This document shows positions 1-5,161 of a stretch of 5,681 bases of DNA, one piece after another. The first letter of the stretch is position 1, and each line of letters starts with the position of its first letter. The stretch comes from Euzebyaceae bacterium (GTDB taxonomy: Bacteria; Actinomycetota; Nitriliruptoria; Euzebyales; Egibacteraceae), in the NCBI GenBank assembly GCA_013698135.1, contig JACCVM010000241.1, forward strand, positions 1-5,681, read 5' to 3'. Made by a program: the position numbers and the translations under genes. Below the pieces are notes generated by a model. It made no database searches, was not told where the DNA came from, and was given only the letters and a program-made list of their open reading frames with translations.

Positions 1-1555
1 GCTGGCCGGCACCTTCCACGCTGCTGAGGGTCTCCACCAGCCGGTTGTGGGCGTCGACCTCGGCCTGCAGCGGAACCAAGGCGCGTTCCCGCGCGACCTC
101 GGCCACGGCACCGCGAAGGTCGTGCAGCACCCGCCAGCGATGCCGGCGGGCGCCCATCCCAACCAGCCGGCGGCGCACCGCGGCGAAGATCAGCAGGCCG
201 ATGCCGCCGCCCACGGCCAGCAGCGTCGGCCACGGCAGCCGCCCCACAGCAGGGGTCGGCGGCTCGGGCAGCTGCAACCAGCCAACCAGGCCGAGCAGCG
301 CCAACCAGATCACACCGACCAAGGTGGCGAGCTCGATTCCGGTGCCGACCACCCGCAGCAGCGACCACCACAGCCGCTTGCGGACGCCGTGGACGTCGAC
401 GAGGTCGAGTTTGCCCGCGATCACTCCTGGCAGGTCGGCGGCCATGGACTGCGCCGCCGTTCGAAGCCGGACCGGCCACGGGTACGGCAGATCGCTGGCG
501 GCGGTGTCGGCCAGCTCCAGCACCGCGTGGCGCACGCCGACCGGCGACAGCTCACGGCTGGGAGGCGCCGGGCGGCGAAGGCGGCGCAACGGGGTGCGCA
601 GTGATCGCAGCCTACCGAGCACCTTGCCGGTCAGCAGTGGCCGCGAGGCGTCGTCGGCGTCCTCGGTGTAGGTGCGGGCCCCCGCGTCGGCCAGAGACTC
701 GACGCCCGCGGCGGCGGCCAGCGCGGACACCAGCCGGTCGGGTTGCAGTGTCGCGCTCTGCATCTCGCCGACCTGCGCCCGCAGCTTGCCGGCCAGCGTC
801 TGCAGGTCGGCACTGATCCGCTCCGTCATGGCGCGCCGCTGGTGGACGTAGTCGGCCAACGTCGTGCGGAGGCGATCCAGGCCGACCCCGGTGCGCGCCG
901 AGGTCACCAGCAGCTTGGCCCTGCCCAGACCCTCGGCGGCCAGCAGCTGGCGCAGATCGTCCGCCACGATCCCGGCCGCCTCGTTGCCCAGCTCGTCGAC
1001 GCGGTTGAGGACCACCACCAGGACCTTGGCGTGCGCCGCCAGCCGCCGCAGGTAGTCGGCGTGCAACGCCCGCTGCGCGTATTTGAGGGGATCGACCACC
1101 CACACCAGCACATCCACTCGGGCGACGAACCGGTCGACCAGCAGGCGGTGATCGGCGGACACCGAGTCGTGATCGGGCAGGTCGAGCAGCACCAGCCCCT
1201 CCGGATACAGCCGGCTCGGCGCGACCTGGTGGCGGCGGCGCACCTGCAGCCAGTCCAGCACGCTCGCGGCGCCCTGCGGGTCGCCTACCGCCCAGGCGGT
1301 CACCTCGTCGGTGACGGGCCGGACGACGCCCGTGCGGGTCAGCGGCGCGCCGGCCAACGCGTTGAACAGCGACGACTTGCCGCTGCCGGTACCGCCGGCC
1401 AGCGCCACGACCACCGATCCGGGTCCGTTGGCGAGCCGCGCCTCGACCTTGTCCAACACCTCGCGGCCGGCGGCGACCGTGTCCGCGTCCAGCCGGTCGG
1501 TGGCCAGCGCCAGAGTCTCCTCCAGGTCGGACAGCCGCTGGTTGAGATCAGCCAC
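1..1555 (-). CDS. Dynamin-like GTPase with two C-terminal transmembrane segments (DynB-like), 3' end cut by window
   Basis: This is a membrane-anchored large GTPase, probably the partner of the GTPase encoded just upstream (1548-3290). The 518 visible codons are open. The motifs in order are a G1 P-loop GGTGSGKSS (residues 54-62), a G2-type RPVT (79-82), a G3-like DLPDHDS (125-131), and a G4-like NRVD (184-187, with R in place of the usual K). A long charged, helical middle region follows. Two hydrophobic segments lie at about 403-427 and 439-459, with a basic RRR after the second, and then an amphipathic helical tail. The start is the GTG at 1553-1555: an in-frame TGA at 1568-1570 excludes any earlier start, and the GTG overlaps the upstream stop by 8 bases, which implies translational coupling. 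No strong ribosome-binding site is seen. Membrane segments after a GTPase domain fit bacterial dynamin-like proteins such as Streptomyces DynB (family knowledge). Automatic pipelines may call it a YfjP-type GTPase or an ABC transporter. The last residues lie outside the window. Confidence 0.87.
   Translation of the reverse strand, partial: MADLNQRLSDLEETLALATDRLDADTVAAGREVLDKVEARLANGPGSVVVALAGGTGSGKSSLFNALAGAPLTRTGVVRPVTDEVTAWAVGDPQGAASVLDWLQVRRRHQVAPSRLYPEGLVLLDLPDHDSVSADHRLLVDRFVARVDVLVWVVDPLKYAQRALHADYLRRLAAHAKVLVVVLNRVDELGNEAAGIVADDLRQLLAAEGLGRAKLLVTSARTGVGLDRLRTTLADYVHQRRAMTERISADLQTLAGKLRAQVGEMQSATLQPDRLVSALAAAAGVESLADAGARTYTEDADDASRPLLTGKVLGRLRSLRTPLRRLRRPAPPSRELSPVGVRHAVLELADTAASDLPYPWPVRLRTAAQSMAADLPGVIAGKLDLVDVHGVRKRLWWSLLRVVGTGIELATLVGVIWLALLGLVGWLQLPEPPTPAVGRLPWPTLLAVGGGIGLLIFAAVRRRLVGMGARRHRWRVLHDLRGAVAEVARERALVPLQAEVDAHNRLVETLSSVEGAGQ
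1548..1555 (-). other. 8-base overlap coupling the two GTPase genes
   Basis: The minus-strand sequence GTGGCTGA contains the GTG start of the downstream GTPase and the TGA stop of the upstream one. The overlap and the absence of a good ribosome-binding site indicate that the second protein is made by ribosomes finishing the first. That would give linked amounts of the two proteins, as expected for a hetero-oligomeric pair. Confidence 0.8.
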
Positions 1556-3290
1556 CGCGCACCGCCATCAGCGCCTCGCCGGCGTCGGCGAGCTCATCGA
1601 GATGCTCCGGATCGGGCGCCACCTCGGCGACCATCGCCACGAACCTGCGGCGCTCATCGGCCAGCAGATCGTTGAAGCGCTGCAGCAGGTCGGCGCGGGC
1701 GTCGGCCACCAGTTTGCGCAGGTTCCCCTCGCCGAGCAGCTTGACGAGCAGACCCTGGTTGGCCGCTCCAGCGGCGGCGGCGATGCCGGCCTCGGCACCC
1801 GTGATGCCGGCGTGCGCCATGGCCAGCAGGATCGCCGAGGTGGCGGCGAGGCTGACGATGCCCGACACCACCCGCGCTTGCGCCCGCCGCTCGGCGCCCA
1901 CCGAGGCGACGAGGGTGGCGACGTGCTGCTGCCAGTCGCGGATCGCGGAGGCCATGCGTTCGTCGAACTCGGATGAGCGGTACACAAGCCCCGGCTCGCG
2001 CTCGGTCAGCGACCGGCCCGCGGGGGTCGCCGACCAGGCGTCCACCACGGTGGTGGCGGCCAGATCGGCCAGCTGACCGGCGGTGGCGGTGACCGTGTCG
2101 GCGACCGCCACCCGCACCTGCTGTTCCAGCCGGCGCTCCTCGCCGATGAGCCCGGCGTTGGCCAGCAGCCCACGGATCCAAGCACGCGCCTGGCCGGTGG
2201 CGGCCTCGGTCAGCTTGAGGACTCGGCTGCCGCCCACGAAGCGGTCCCAACGGTCGACCACCTCCCCGCGCAACGGCATCCCTTCGTCCAATGAGGCGGC
2301 GAACTCCTCCTCGGCGCCGTCATAGGCGTGGTCGACGTCGACCTGGAGCCGGCGGACCTGGTGCAGCTCATCGCCGACCGCGTCGATGAGCTGGCCGACG
2401 TCATCGGGCACGGCGTCCAGGCCACCCTCCAGCGTCTGCGTGCGATGCGCACGGCGCGCCTCGGGATCCGCCAGGCGGCGCAGCCAGGTGCGCAGCTCGT
2501 CGCCCACCCCGACGGGGAGGCGTCCGGCGCGGATCGCGGTCACGTGGATGGTGAACAGCCGGGCGTCGGGCAGACCCTCGTCGGCCAGCTTGCCAATGAA
2601 GTCAGCACGAACTTCTGGTAAGTCGATGCGGTGCACCTGGGTGAGCACGACGCCCAGCGCGGTACGCCGGGCGCGGGCGCGGCGCAGGTAGCGCATCGAC
2701 TCCTCGTCGGCGTACTTGCCTCCCGTGGTGAACCACAGCCACAGGTCGGCGGCGTCGAGCAGTTGGTCGGCCAGCTCCCGGTTGGCACTGGCGACGGAAT
2801 CCACATCCGGCGCGTCCACCAGCGCCAGGCCCGGCGGCACGGTGCCGCTGCGCACCAGCCGCAGGACCGCAGCCCCGGTGGGCCCGACATCGCGCACATC
2901 GCTGTCGGTCTCCACGCGGGCCAGTTCCGTCAACACCCGGTCGGAGGTGAACCACTCCGCCTCGGTCGGATGGCAGACCAGGGTGGGGGCATACGTGGTG
3001 GGCCGGACCGGACCGGTGGCAACGACGTCGCGCCCGACCATGGTGTTGAGGAACGTCGACTTGCCGGCGCCCGTCACTCCCCCGAGGACCACCAGCAGGG
3101 GCGCGTCGATGTCGCGGATCCGCGCGATGTGGCCGGCGATGTCACCCGCCACGCGGTCCCGCAGCTGCCGTCGGTCCGGCTGCTCGGCGGTCACCAGATC
3201 AAAGGCGGTCGCGACGACGCAATGCTGGAGTGCGGTCAGCGCAGTCACCAGCGCGTCGGCCGGCTCAACCGCTGCATCGGGGGTGGTCAT
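1548..3290 (-). CDS. Dynamin-like GTPase (DynA-like), 580 aa, first gene of the GTPase pair
   Basis: This is a complete large GTPase, probably acting at the membrane in division or membrane remodelling together with the co-translated second GTPase. It has a G1 P-loop GVTGAGKS (residues 71-78), a G2-type RPTT (96-99), and a G3-like DAPDVDS (159-165). At the place where G4 (N/TKxD) is expected there is TQVH (217-220) followed by RID, which is a degenerate motif. The region 280-470 is rich in charged helices. Two hydrophobic stretches, about 474-494 and 496-518, could insert in or lie on the membrane, and a charged helical tail follows. The ATG at 3288-3290 is preceded by AAGGAGG (3293-3299) at only 2 bases, a strong but closely spaced site. 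The shared pattern in both GTPases of a Gly-rich P-loop, RPxT and DxPDxDS points to an ancient tandem duplication. In Streptomyces the DynA/DynB pair stabilises FtsZ rings (family knowledge); orthology here is inference. Confidence 0.88.
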   Translation of the reverse strand: MTTPDAAVEPADALVTALTALQHCVVATAFDLVTAEQPDRRQLRDRVAGDIAGHIARIRDIDAPLLVVLGGVTGAGKSTFLNTMVGRDVVATGPVRPTTYAPTLVCHPTEAEWFTSDRVLTELARVETDSDVRDVGPTGAAVLRLVRSGTVPPGLALVDAPDVDSVASANRELADQLLDAADLWLWFTTGGKYADEESMRYLRRARARRTALGVVLTQVHRIDLPEVRADFIGKLADEGLPDARLFTIHVTAIRAGRLPVGVGDELRTWLRRLADPEARRAHRTQTLEGGLDAVPDDVGQLIDAVGDELHQVRRLQVDVDHAYDGAEEEFAASLDEGMPLRGEVVDRWDRFVGGSRVLKLTEAATGQARAWIRGLLANAGLIGEERRLEQQVRVAVADTVTATAGQLADLAATTVVDAWSATPAGRSLTEREPGLVYRSSEFDERMASAIRDWQQHVATLVASVGAERRAQARVVSGIVSLAATSAILLAMAHAGITGAEAGIAAAAGAANQGLLVKLLGEGNLRKLVADARADLLQRFNDLLADERRRFVAMVAEVAPDPEHLDELADAGEALMAVRGG

Positions 3291-3292
3291 AG

Positions 3293-3299
3293 CCTCCTT
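3293..3299 (-). promoter_or_regulatory. Ribosome-binding site of the first GTPase gene, unusually close to the ATG
   Basis: AAGGAGG on the minus strand is a full match to the anti-Shine-Dalgarno sequence, but only 2 bases separate it from the ATG at 3290. Five to nine bases is usual. The next in-frame alternative start, a GTG at residue 15, is not better placed, so the ATG is retained. Confidence 0.65.
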
Positions 3300-3312
3300 G
3301 CTACCCGATGCC

Positions 3313-3335
3313 GGCGCTTCAAGCGCGCAAGCGCC
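3313..3335. repeat. Small inverted and direct repeat upstream of the GTPase operon
   Basis: GGCGCTT (3313-3319) and AAGCGCC (3329-3335) form a perfect 7-bp inverted repeat around 9 bases. Within it, GCGCTT-C-AAGCGC (3314-3326) is a tighter palindrome, and CAAGCGC occurs twice (3320-3326 and 3328-3334). It lies 23 bases before the GTPase start codon, so it could be a repressor site or a leader hairpin. High GC content makes chance repeats of this size common. Confidence 0.3.
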
Positions 3336-3398
3336 ACAGGATGGTCACCTGCCCGGCTCCCGCCGGCGCCCGCGACCCCCGACCTGTGGAGACCCCGT

Positions 3399-3414
3399 CC
3401 ACGAGCGGTCGTGG
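3399..3414 (-). terminator. Weak candidate hairpin after the sulfur-carrier gene
   Basis: CCACGA, a 4-base loop, then TCGTGG forms a 6-bp perfect stem starting 11 bases after the sulfur-carrier stop codon on the minus strand. No T-rich tract follows. A second hairpin, GTGGA/TCCAC (3386-3402), overlaps it, so the two could not form together. It might attenuate read-through into the GTPase genes, but the evidence is only the stem. The rest of the 134-base gap (3291-3424) shows no recognisable gene or convincing promoter. Confidence 0.2.
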
Positions 3415-3424
3415 CTGCACAACG

Positions 3425-3700
3425 TCAGCCGCCCGCGACCGCCGGGATGATCGAGACGGTGGCGCCGTCGGGTACGGCGGTCTCCAAGCCACCGGCGAAG
3501 CGGATGTCCTCGTCGTCGACGAACACGTTGACGAAGCGCCGGACTCTGCCGTTGTCATCGAGGATGCGCTCGGCCACTCCCGGGTGGGCTGCGTCCAGCG
3601 ACCGCACCACCTCGCCGACGGTGGTGCCGTCGACGGCGACCGTCGCCGCGCCGCCGGTGGCGCTGCGCAGTGGTGTGGGGATGCGCACGGTGGCGGTCAT
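3425..3700 (-). CDS. CysO-like sulfur-carrier protein (MoaD/ThiS family, beta-grasp), 91 aa
   Basis: This is a small ubiquitin-like carrier whose C-terminal glycine is expected to be adenylated and converted to a thiocarboxylate, which then donates sulfur to a partner enzyme. It ends in AVAGG, the Gly-Gly tail the family needs, with no extra residues after it. The segment from about residue 55 to the end (RFVNVFVDDEDIRFAGG, then a DG turn and IIPAVAGG) closely resembles M. tuberculosis CysO as I recall it, more than ThiS or MoaD of molybdopterin synthase. Length is typical of CysO. The ATG overlaps the upstream stop as ATGA, and AGGAG (3706-3710) lies 5 bases before it, so translation is coupled to the PLP-enzyme gene. 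In mycobacteria cysO neighbours cysM and mec. Here the partner is a threonine-synthase-like enzyme, and no activating MoeB/MoeZ-type gene lies in the window. It could be a second carrier paralog with its own role. Confidence 0.92.
   Translation of the reverse strand: MTATVRIPTPLRSATGGAATVAVDGTTVGEVVRSLDAAHPGVAERILDDNGRVRRFVNVFVDDEDIRFAGGLETAVPDGATVSIIPAVAGG
3697..3700 (-). other. ATGA stop/start overlap between the PLP enzyme and sulfur carrier
   Basis: The carrier ATG (3698-3700) and the enzyme TGA (3697-3699) share bases, with the carrier's ribosome-binding site AGGAG (3706-3710) inside the end of the enzyme gene. This is the usual sign of translational coupling and supports a functional partnership. 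Confidence 0.85.
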
Positions 3701-4953
3701 GCCGGCTCCTGCAGGGATAGGGCGGCCTGGAACTCGTCGAGGCTCGCAGTGATCTCGAAGGTCGGCCCCACGGTGGGCGCGACAGCGTCGGTGGTCTTGA
3801 GGCCGGTGCCGGAAATCACGGCGACGGTGCGATCGCCGCGTCCGATACGACCTTGTGCGGCGAGCTTGTGCAGCACGGCGATGGTGACCCCGGCGGCGGT
3901 CTCGCCGAAGATGCCTTCGGTGCGGGCCAGCAGCTTGATGCCGTCGATGATTTCGGGATCCGACACGTCCTCCATCACCCCGCCACTGCGGTCGACCGCC
4001 TCGAGGGCGTAGTAGCCGTCCGCGGGGTCGCCGATCGCCAGCGACTTGGCGATGGTGTCCGGACGCACGGGAAGGATCGCGTCGCCGCCGCGCTTGTAGG
4101 CCGCGGTGATCGGTGAGCAGCCGCTGGCCTGCGCTCCTGAGACCCGGCAGGTTCGGTCGTCGACCAACTCCAAATTGATCAGCTCGCGAAACGCCTTCTC
4201 GATCTTGACCAGCATCGCGCCGGAGGCCATGGGTGCGACCACCTGGTCAGGCAGGCGCCACCCGAGCTGCTCGGCGATCTCGAAGCCGATGGTCTTGGAG
4301 CCCTCGGCGTAGAAGGGGCGGACGTTGACGTTGACGAAGGCCCAGCCGTAGGCGTCGGCCAGCTCGCCGCAGAGCCGGTTGACGTCGTCGTAGGTGCCCT
4401 TGACCGCGACCAGGGTCGGGCCGTACACGGCGGTGGCCAGGATCTTGGCTTGCTCCAGGTCAGACGGGACCAGCACGATCGCCCGCATGCCGCTGGCGGC
4501 CGCGTGGGCGGCCACCGACTGGGCCAGGTTGCCCGTCGAGGCGCAGGCGGCGGTGTCGAATCCCAGGCGACGGGCGGCGGTCAGCGCGACGGACACCACA
4601 CGATCCTTGAACGCGCCGGTCGGGTTCAGCGTGTCATTCTTGATCCAAAGGTCGTCCAACCCGATGGTTGCACCCAACCGTGGCGCGGGCACCAGCGGCG
4701 TGAAGCCGGCGCCGAGGTCGACTCTGGCGGCGTCCCGGGCGTCGGCGGGCCCGTCGAGGACCGGGAGCAGGTCGGCGTAGCGCCACAACGTCGGCGGACC
4801 GGCGGCGATGCGCTCCCGGGTGACCACGCCGCGCATCGCGTCGTAGTCGTAGACGACCTCGAGGGGGCCGAAGCAGAACCCGCAGGCGTGGGTGGCGGCC
4901 ACGTCGACGCGACGGCCGCATTCTCGGCATTGCAGCGCTTGGACATAGGTCAC
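3697..4953 (-). CDS. thrC: Threonine synthase-like PLP enzyme with N-terminal zinc ribbon, 418 aa
   Basis: The family converts O-phospho-L-homoserine to L-threonine and phosphate in the cytoplasm. A Cys4 zinc ribbon (C9, C12, C24, C27, in CREC and CGFC) is followed by the fold-type II PLP domain. Visible landmarks are NPTGAFKDR (110-118, Schiff-base lysine K116), the phosphate-binding STGN (139-142), APMASGAM in mid-protein, and SGTGLKTTD near 381-389. The ordinary actinobacterial ThrC beside hom and thrB is shorter (about 360 residues) and lacks the zinc ribbon, so this may be a second, divergent copy. The start chosen is the GTG at 4951-4953, just before the ribbon, with AAAGGG 13 bases upstream. 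The in-frame GTG at 4963-4965 (422 aa) is possible but only 1 base from AAAGGG. An in-frame ATG at 5124 would add a non-conserved stretch through the repeat region. The stop overlaps the sulfur-carrier ATG. Substrate specificity, threonine synthesis or carrier-dependent sulfur transfer, is not decided by sequence. Confidence 0.88.
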   Translation of the reverse strand: MTYVQALQCRECGRRVDVAATHACGFCFGPLEVVYDYDAMRGVVTRERIAAGPPTLWRYADLLPVLDGPADARDAARVDLGAGFTPLVPAPRLGATIGLDDLWIKNDTLNPTGAFKDRVVSVALTAARRLGFDTAACASTGNLAQSVAAHAAASGMRAIVLVPSDLEQAKILATAVYGPTLVAVKGTYDDVNRLCGELADAYGWAFVNVNVRPFYAEGSKTIGFEIAEQLGWRLPDQVVAPMASGAMLVKIEKAFRELINLELVDDRTCRVSGAQASGCSPITAAYKRGGDAILPVRPDTIAKSLAIGDPADGYYALEAVDRSGGVMEDVSDPEIIDGIKLLARTEGIFGETAAGVTIAVLHKLAAQGRIGRGDRTVAVISGTGLKTTDAVAPTVGPTFEITASLDEFQAALSLQEPA

Positions 4954-4972
4954 TGGCAGGAACACACCCTTT

Positions 4973-5011
4973 GTCGGCGATGGGAGAAGTCGGCGATAGG
5001 AGAACTTCTCC
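4973..5011. promoter_or_regulatory. Tandem 16-base repeat plus inverted half-copy: candidate operator or leader RNA element
   Basis: GTCGGCGATGGGAGAA (4973-4988) is followed at once by GTCGGCGATAGGAGAA (4989-5004), with 15 of 16 bases identical. The second copy runs into GGAGAA-C-TTCTCC (4999-5011), a near-perfect palindrome. GGAGAAG (4983-4989) can also pair with CTTCTCC (5005-5011) across 15 bases, so the two foldings are mutually exclusive. The element ends 8 bases before the more upstream possible start of the PLP enzyme and 20 bases before the chosen one. The spacing suits a repressor site downstream of the promoter or a folded RNA leader. The regulator is unknown. Confidence 0.45.
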
Positions 5012-5016
5012 GATTG

Positions 5017-5045
5017 AGGGTACCGGCCGGGCTCCGGTCGGACTA
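5017..5045 (-). promoter_or_regulatory. Candidate promoter of the PLP enzyme/sulfur carrier operon
   Basis: On the minus strand TAGTCC (5040-5045) and TACCCT (5017-5022) are separated by 17 bases. Each matches the sigma-70 consensus at 3 of 6 positions, and TACCCT fits the TAnnnT form common in actinobacteria. Transcription would start near 5010, inside the palindrome at 4999-5011, giving a leader of about 57 bases. Such weak matches arise easily by chance. Confidence 0.25.
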
Positions 5046-5108
5046 TGGTGATGCGCGATGCAGCGTGTGCTCGCGGCCTCAGCGGCCCAAGGCGGGAGGC
5101 GCCGCGAC

Positions 5109-5138
5109 GAGGGGTCGGCTGCACACAGCCGGCCCCTC
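5109..5138 (+). promoter_or_regulatory. Strong 13-bp hairpin in the leader of the ABC lipoprotein gene
   Basis: The arms GAGGGGTCGGCTG (5109-5121) and CAGCCGGCCCCTC (5126-5138) pair fully as RNA, with one G-U pair and a CACA loop. The stem ends 14 bases before the GGAG of the lipoprotein gene. The following bases, CATCCTTCTC, are only mildly T-rich. It could be an attenuator or terminator (actinobacterial terminators often lack a T tract), a block to leftward antisense transcription, or an mRNA-stabilising stem. The structure is clearly seen; its role is inference. Confidence 0.55.
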
Positions 5139-5152
5139 ATCCTTCTCGGGTT

Positions 5153-5156
5153 GGAG
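5153..5156 (+). promoter_or_regulatory. Ribosome-binding site of the ABC lipoprotein gene
   Basis: GGAG within TTGGAGAGACC lies 5 bases before the ATG at 5162. It decides the start, because the reading frame is open further upstream (in-frame ATGs at 5045 and 5051) but only the 5162 ATG places a signal peptide directly at the N-terminus. Confidence 0.75.
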
Positions 5157-5161
5157 AGACC

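Noticed and set aside
612..1103. Minus-strand open frame of 163 codons, Gly/Arg/Ala-rich
   Set aside because: It is on the coding strand of the second GTPase but out of frame. The true frame, starting at the GTG at 1555, carries the G4 motif and helical regions through this stretch.
743..1675. Plus-strand open frame of 310 codons opposite the GTPase genes
   Set aside because: It is the antisense of clear GTPase coding sequence with P-loop and G3 motifs. The product is a Gln/Arg/His/Gly-rich string without domains, typical of GC-rich shadow frames.
2631..3752. Plus-strand open frame of 373 codons
   Set aside because: It runs opposite three unrelated genes or gaps (first GTPase, the 134-base gap, sulfur carrier), has low-complexity composition and no start signal.
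4966..5124. ATG-initiated N-terminal extension of the threonine synthase-like protein
   Set aside because: The added residues precede the zinc ribbon without any domain and would place the tandem repeat and promoter candidate inside coding sequence; GTG starts at 4953 or 4965 fit the family better.
5045..5161. Upstream in-frame extension of the lipoprotein (ATGs at 5045 and 5051)
   Set aside because: It would bury the signal peptide about 37-39 residues inside the protein, while the ATG at 5162 has a proper ribosome-binding site and puts the lipobox Cys at residue 25.
4954..5161. A known riboswitch (TPP, SAM or cobalamin) in the divergent region
   Set aside because: Apart from the 13-bp stem and the tandem repeat, I found no recognisable conserved riboswitch core, so no class is claimed. 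A covariance-model search would be decisive.
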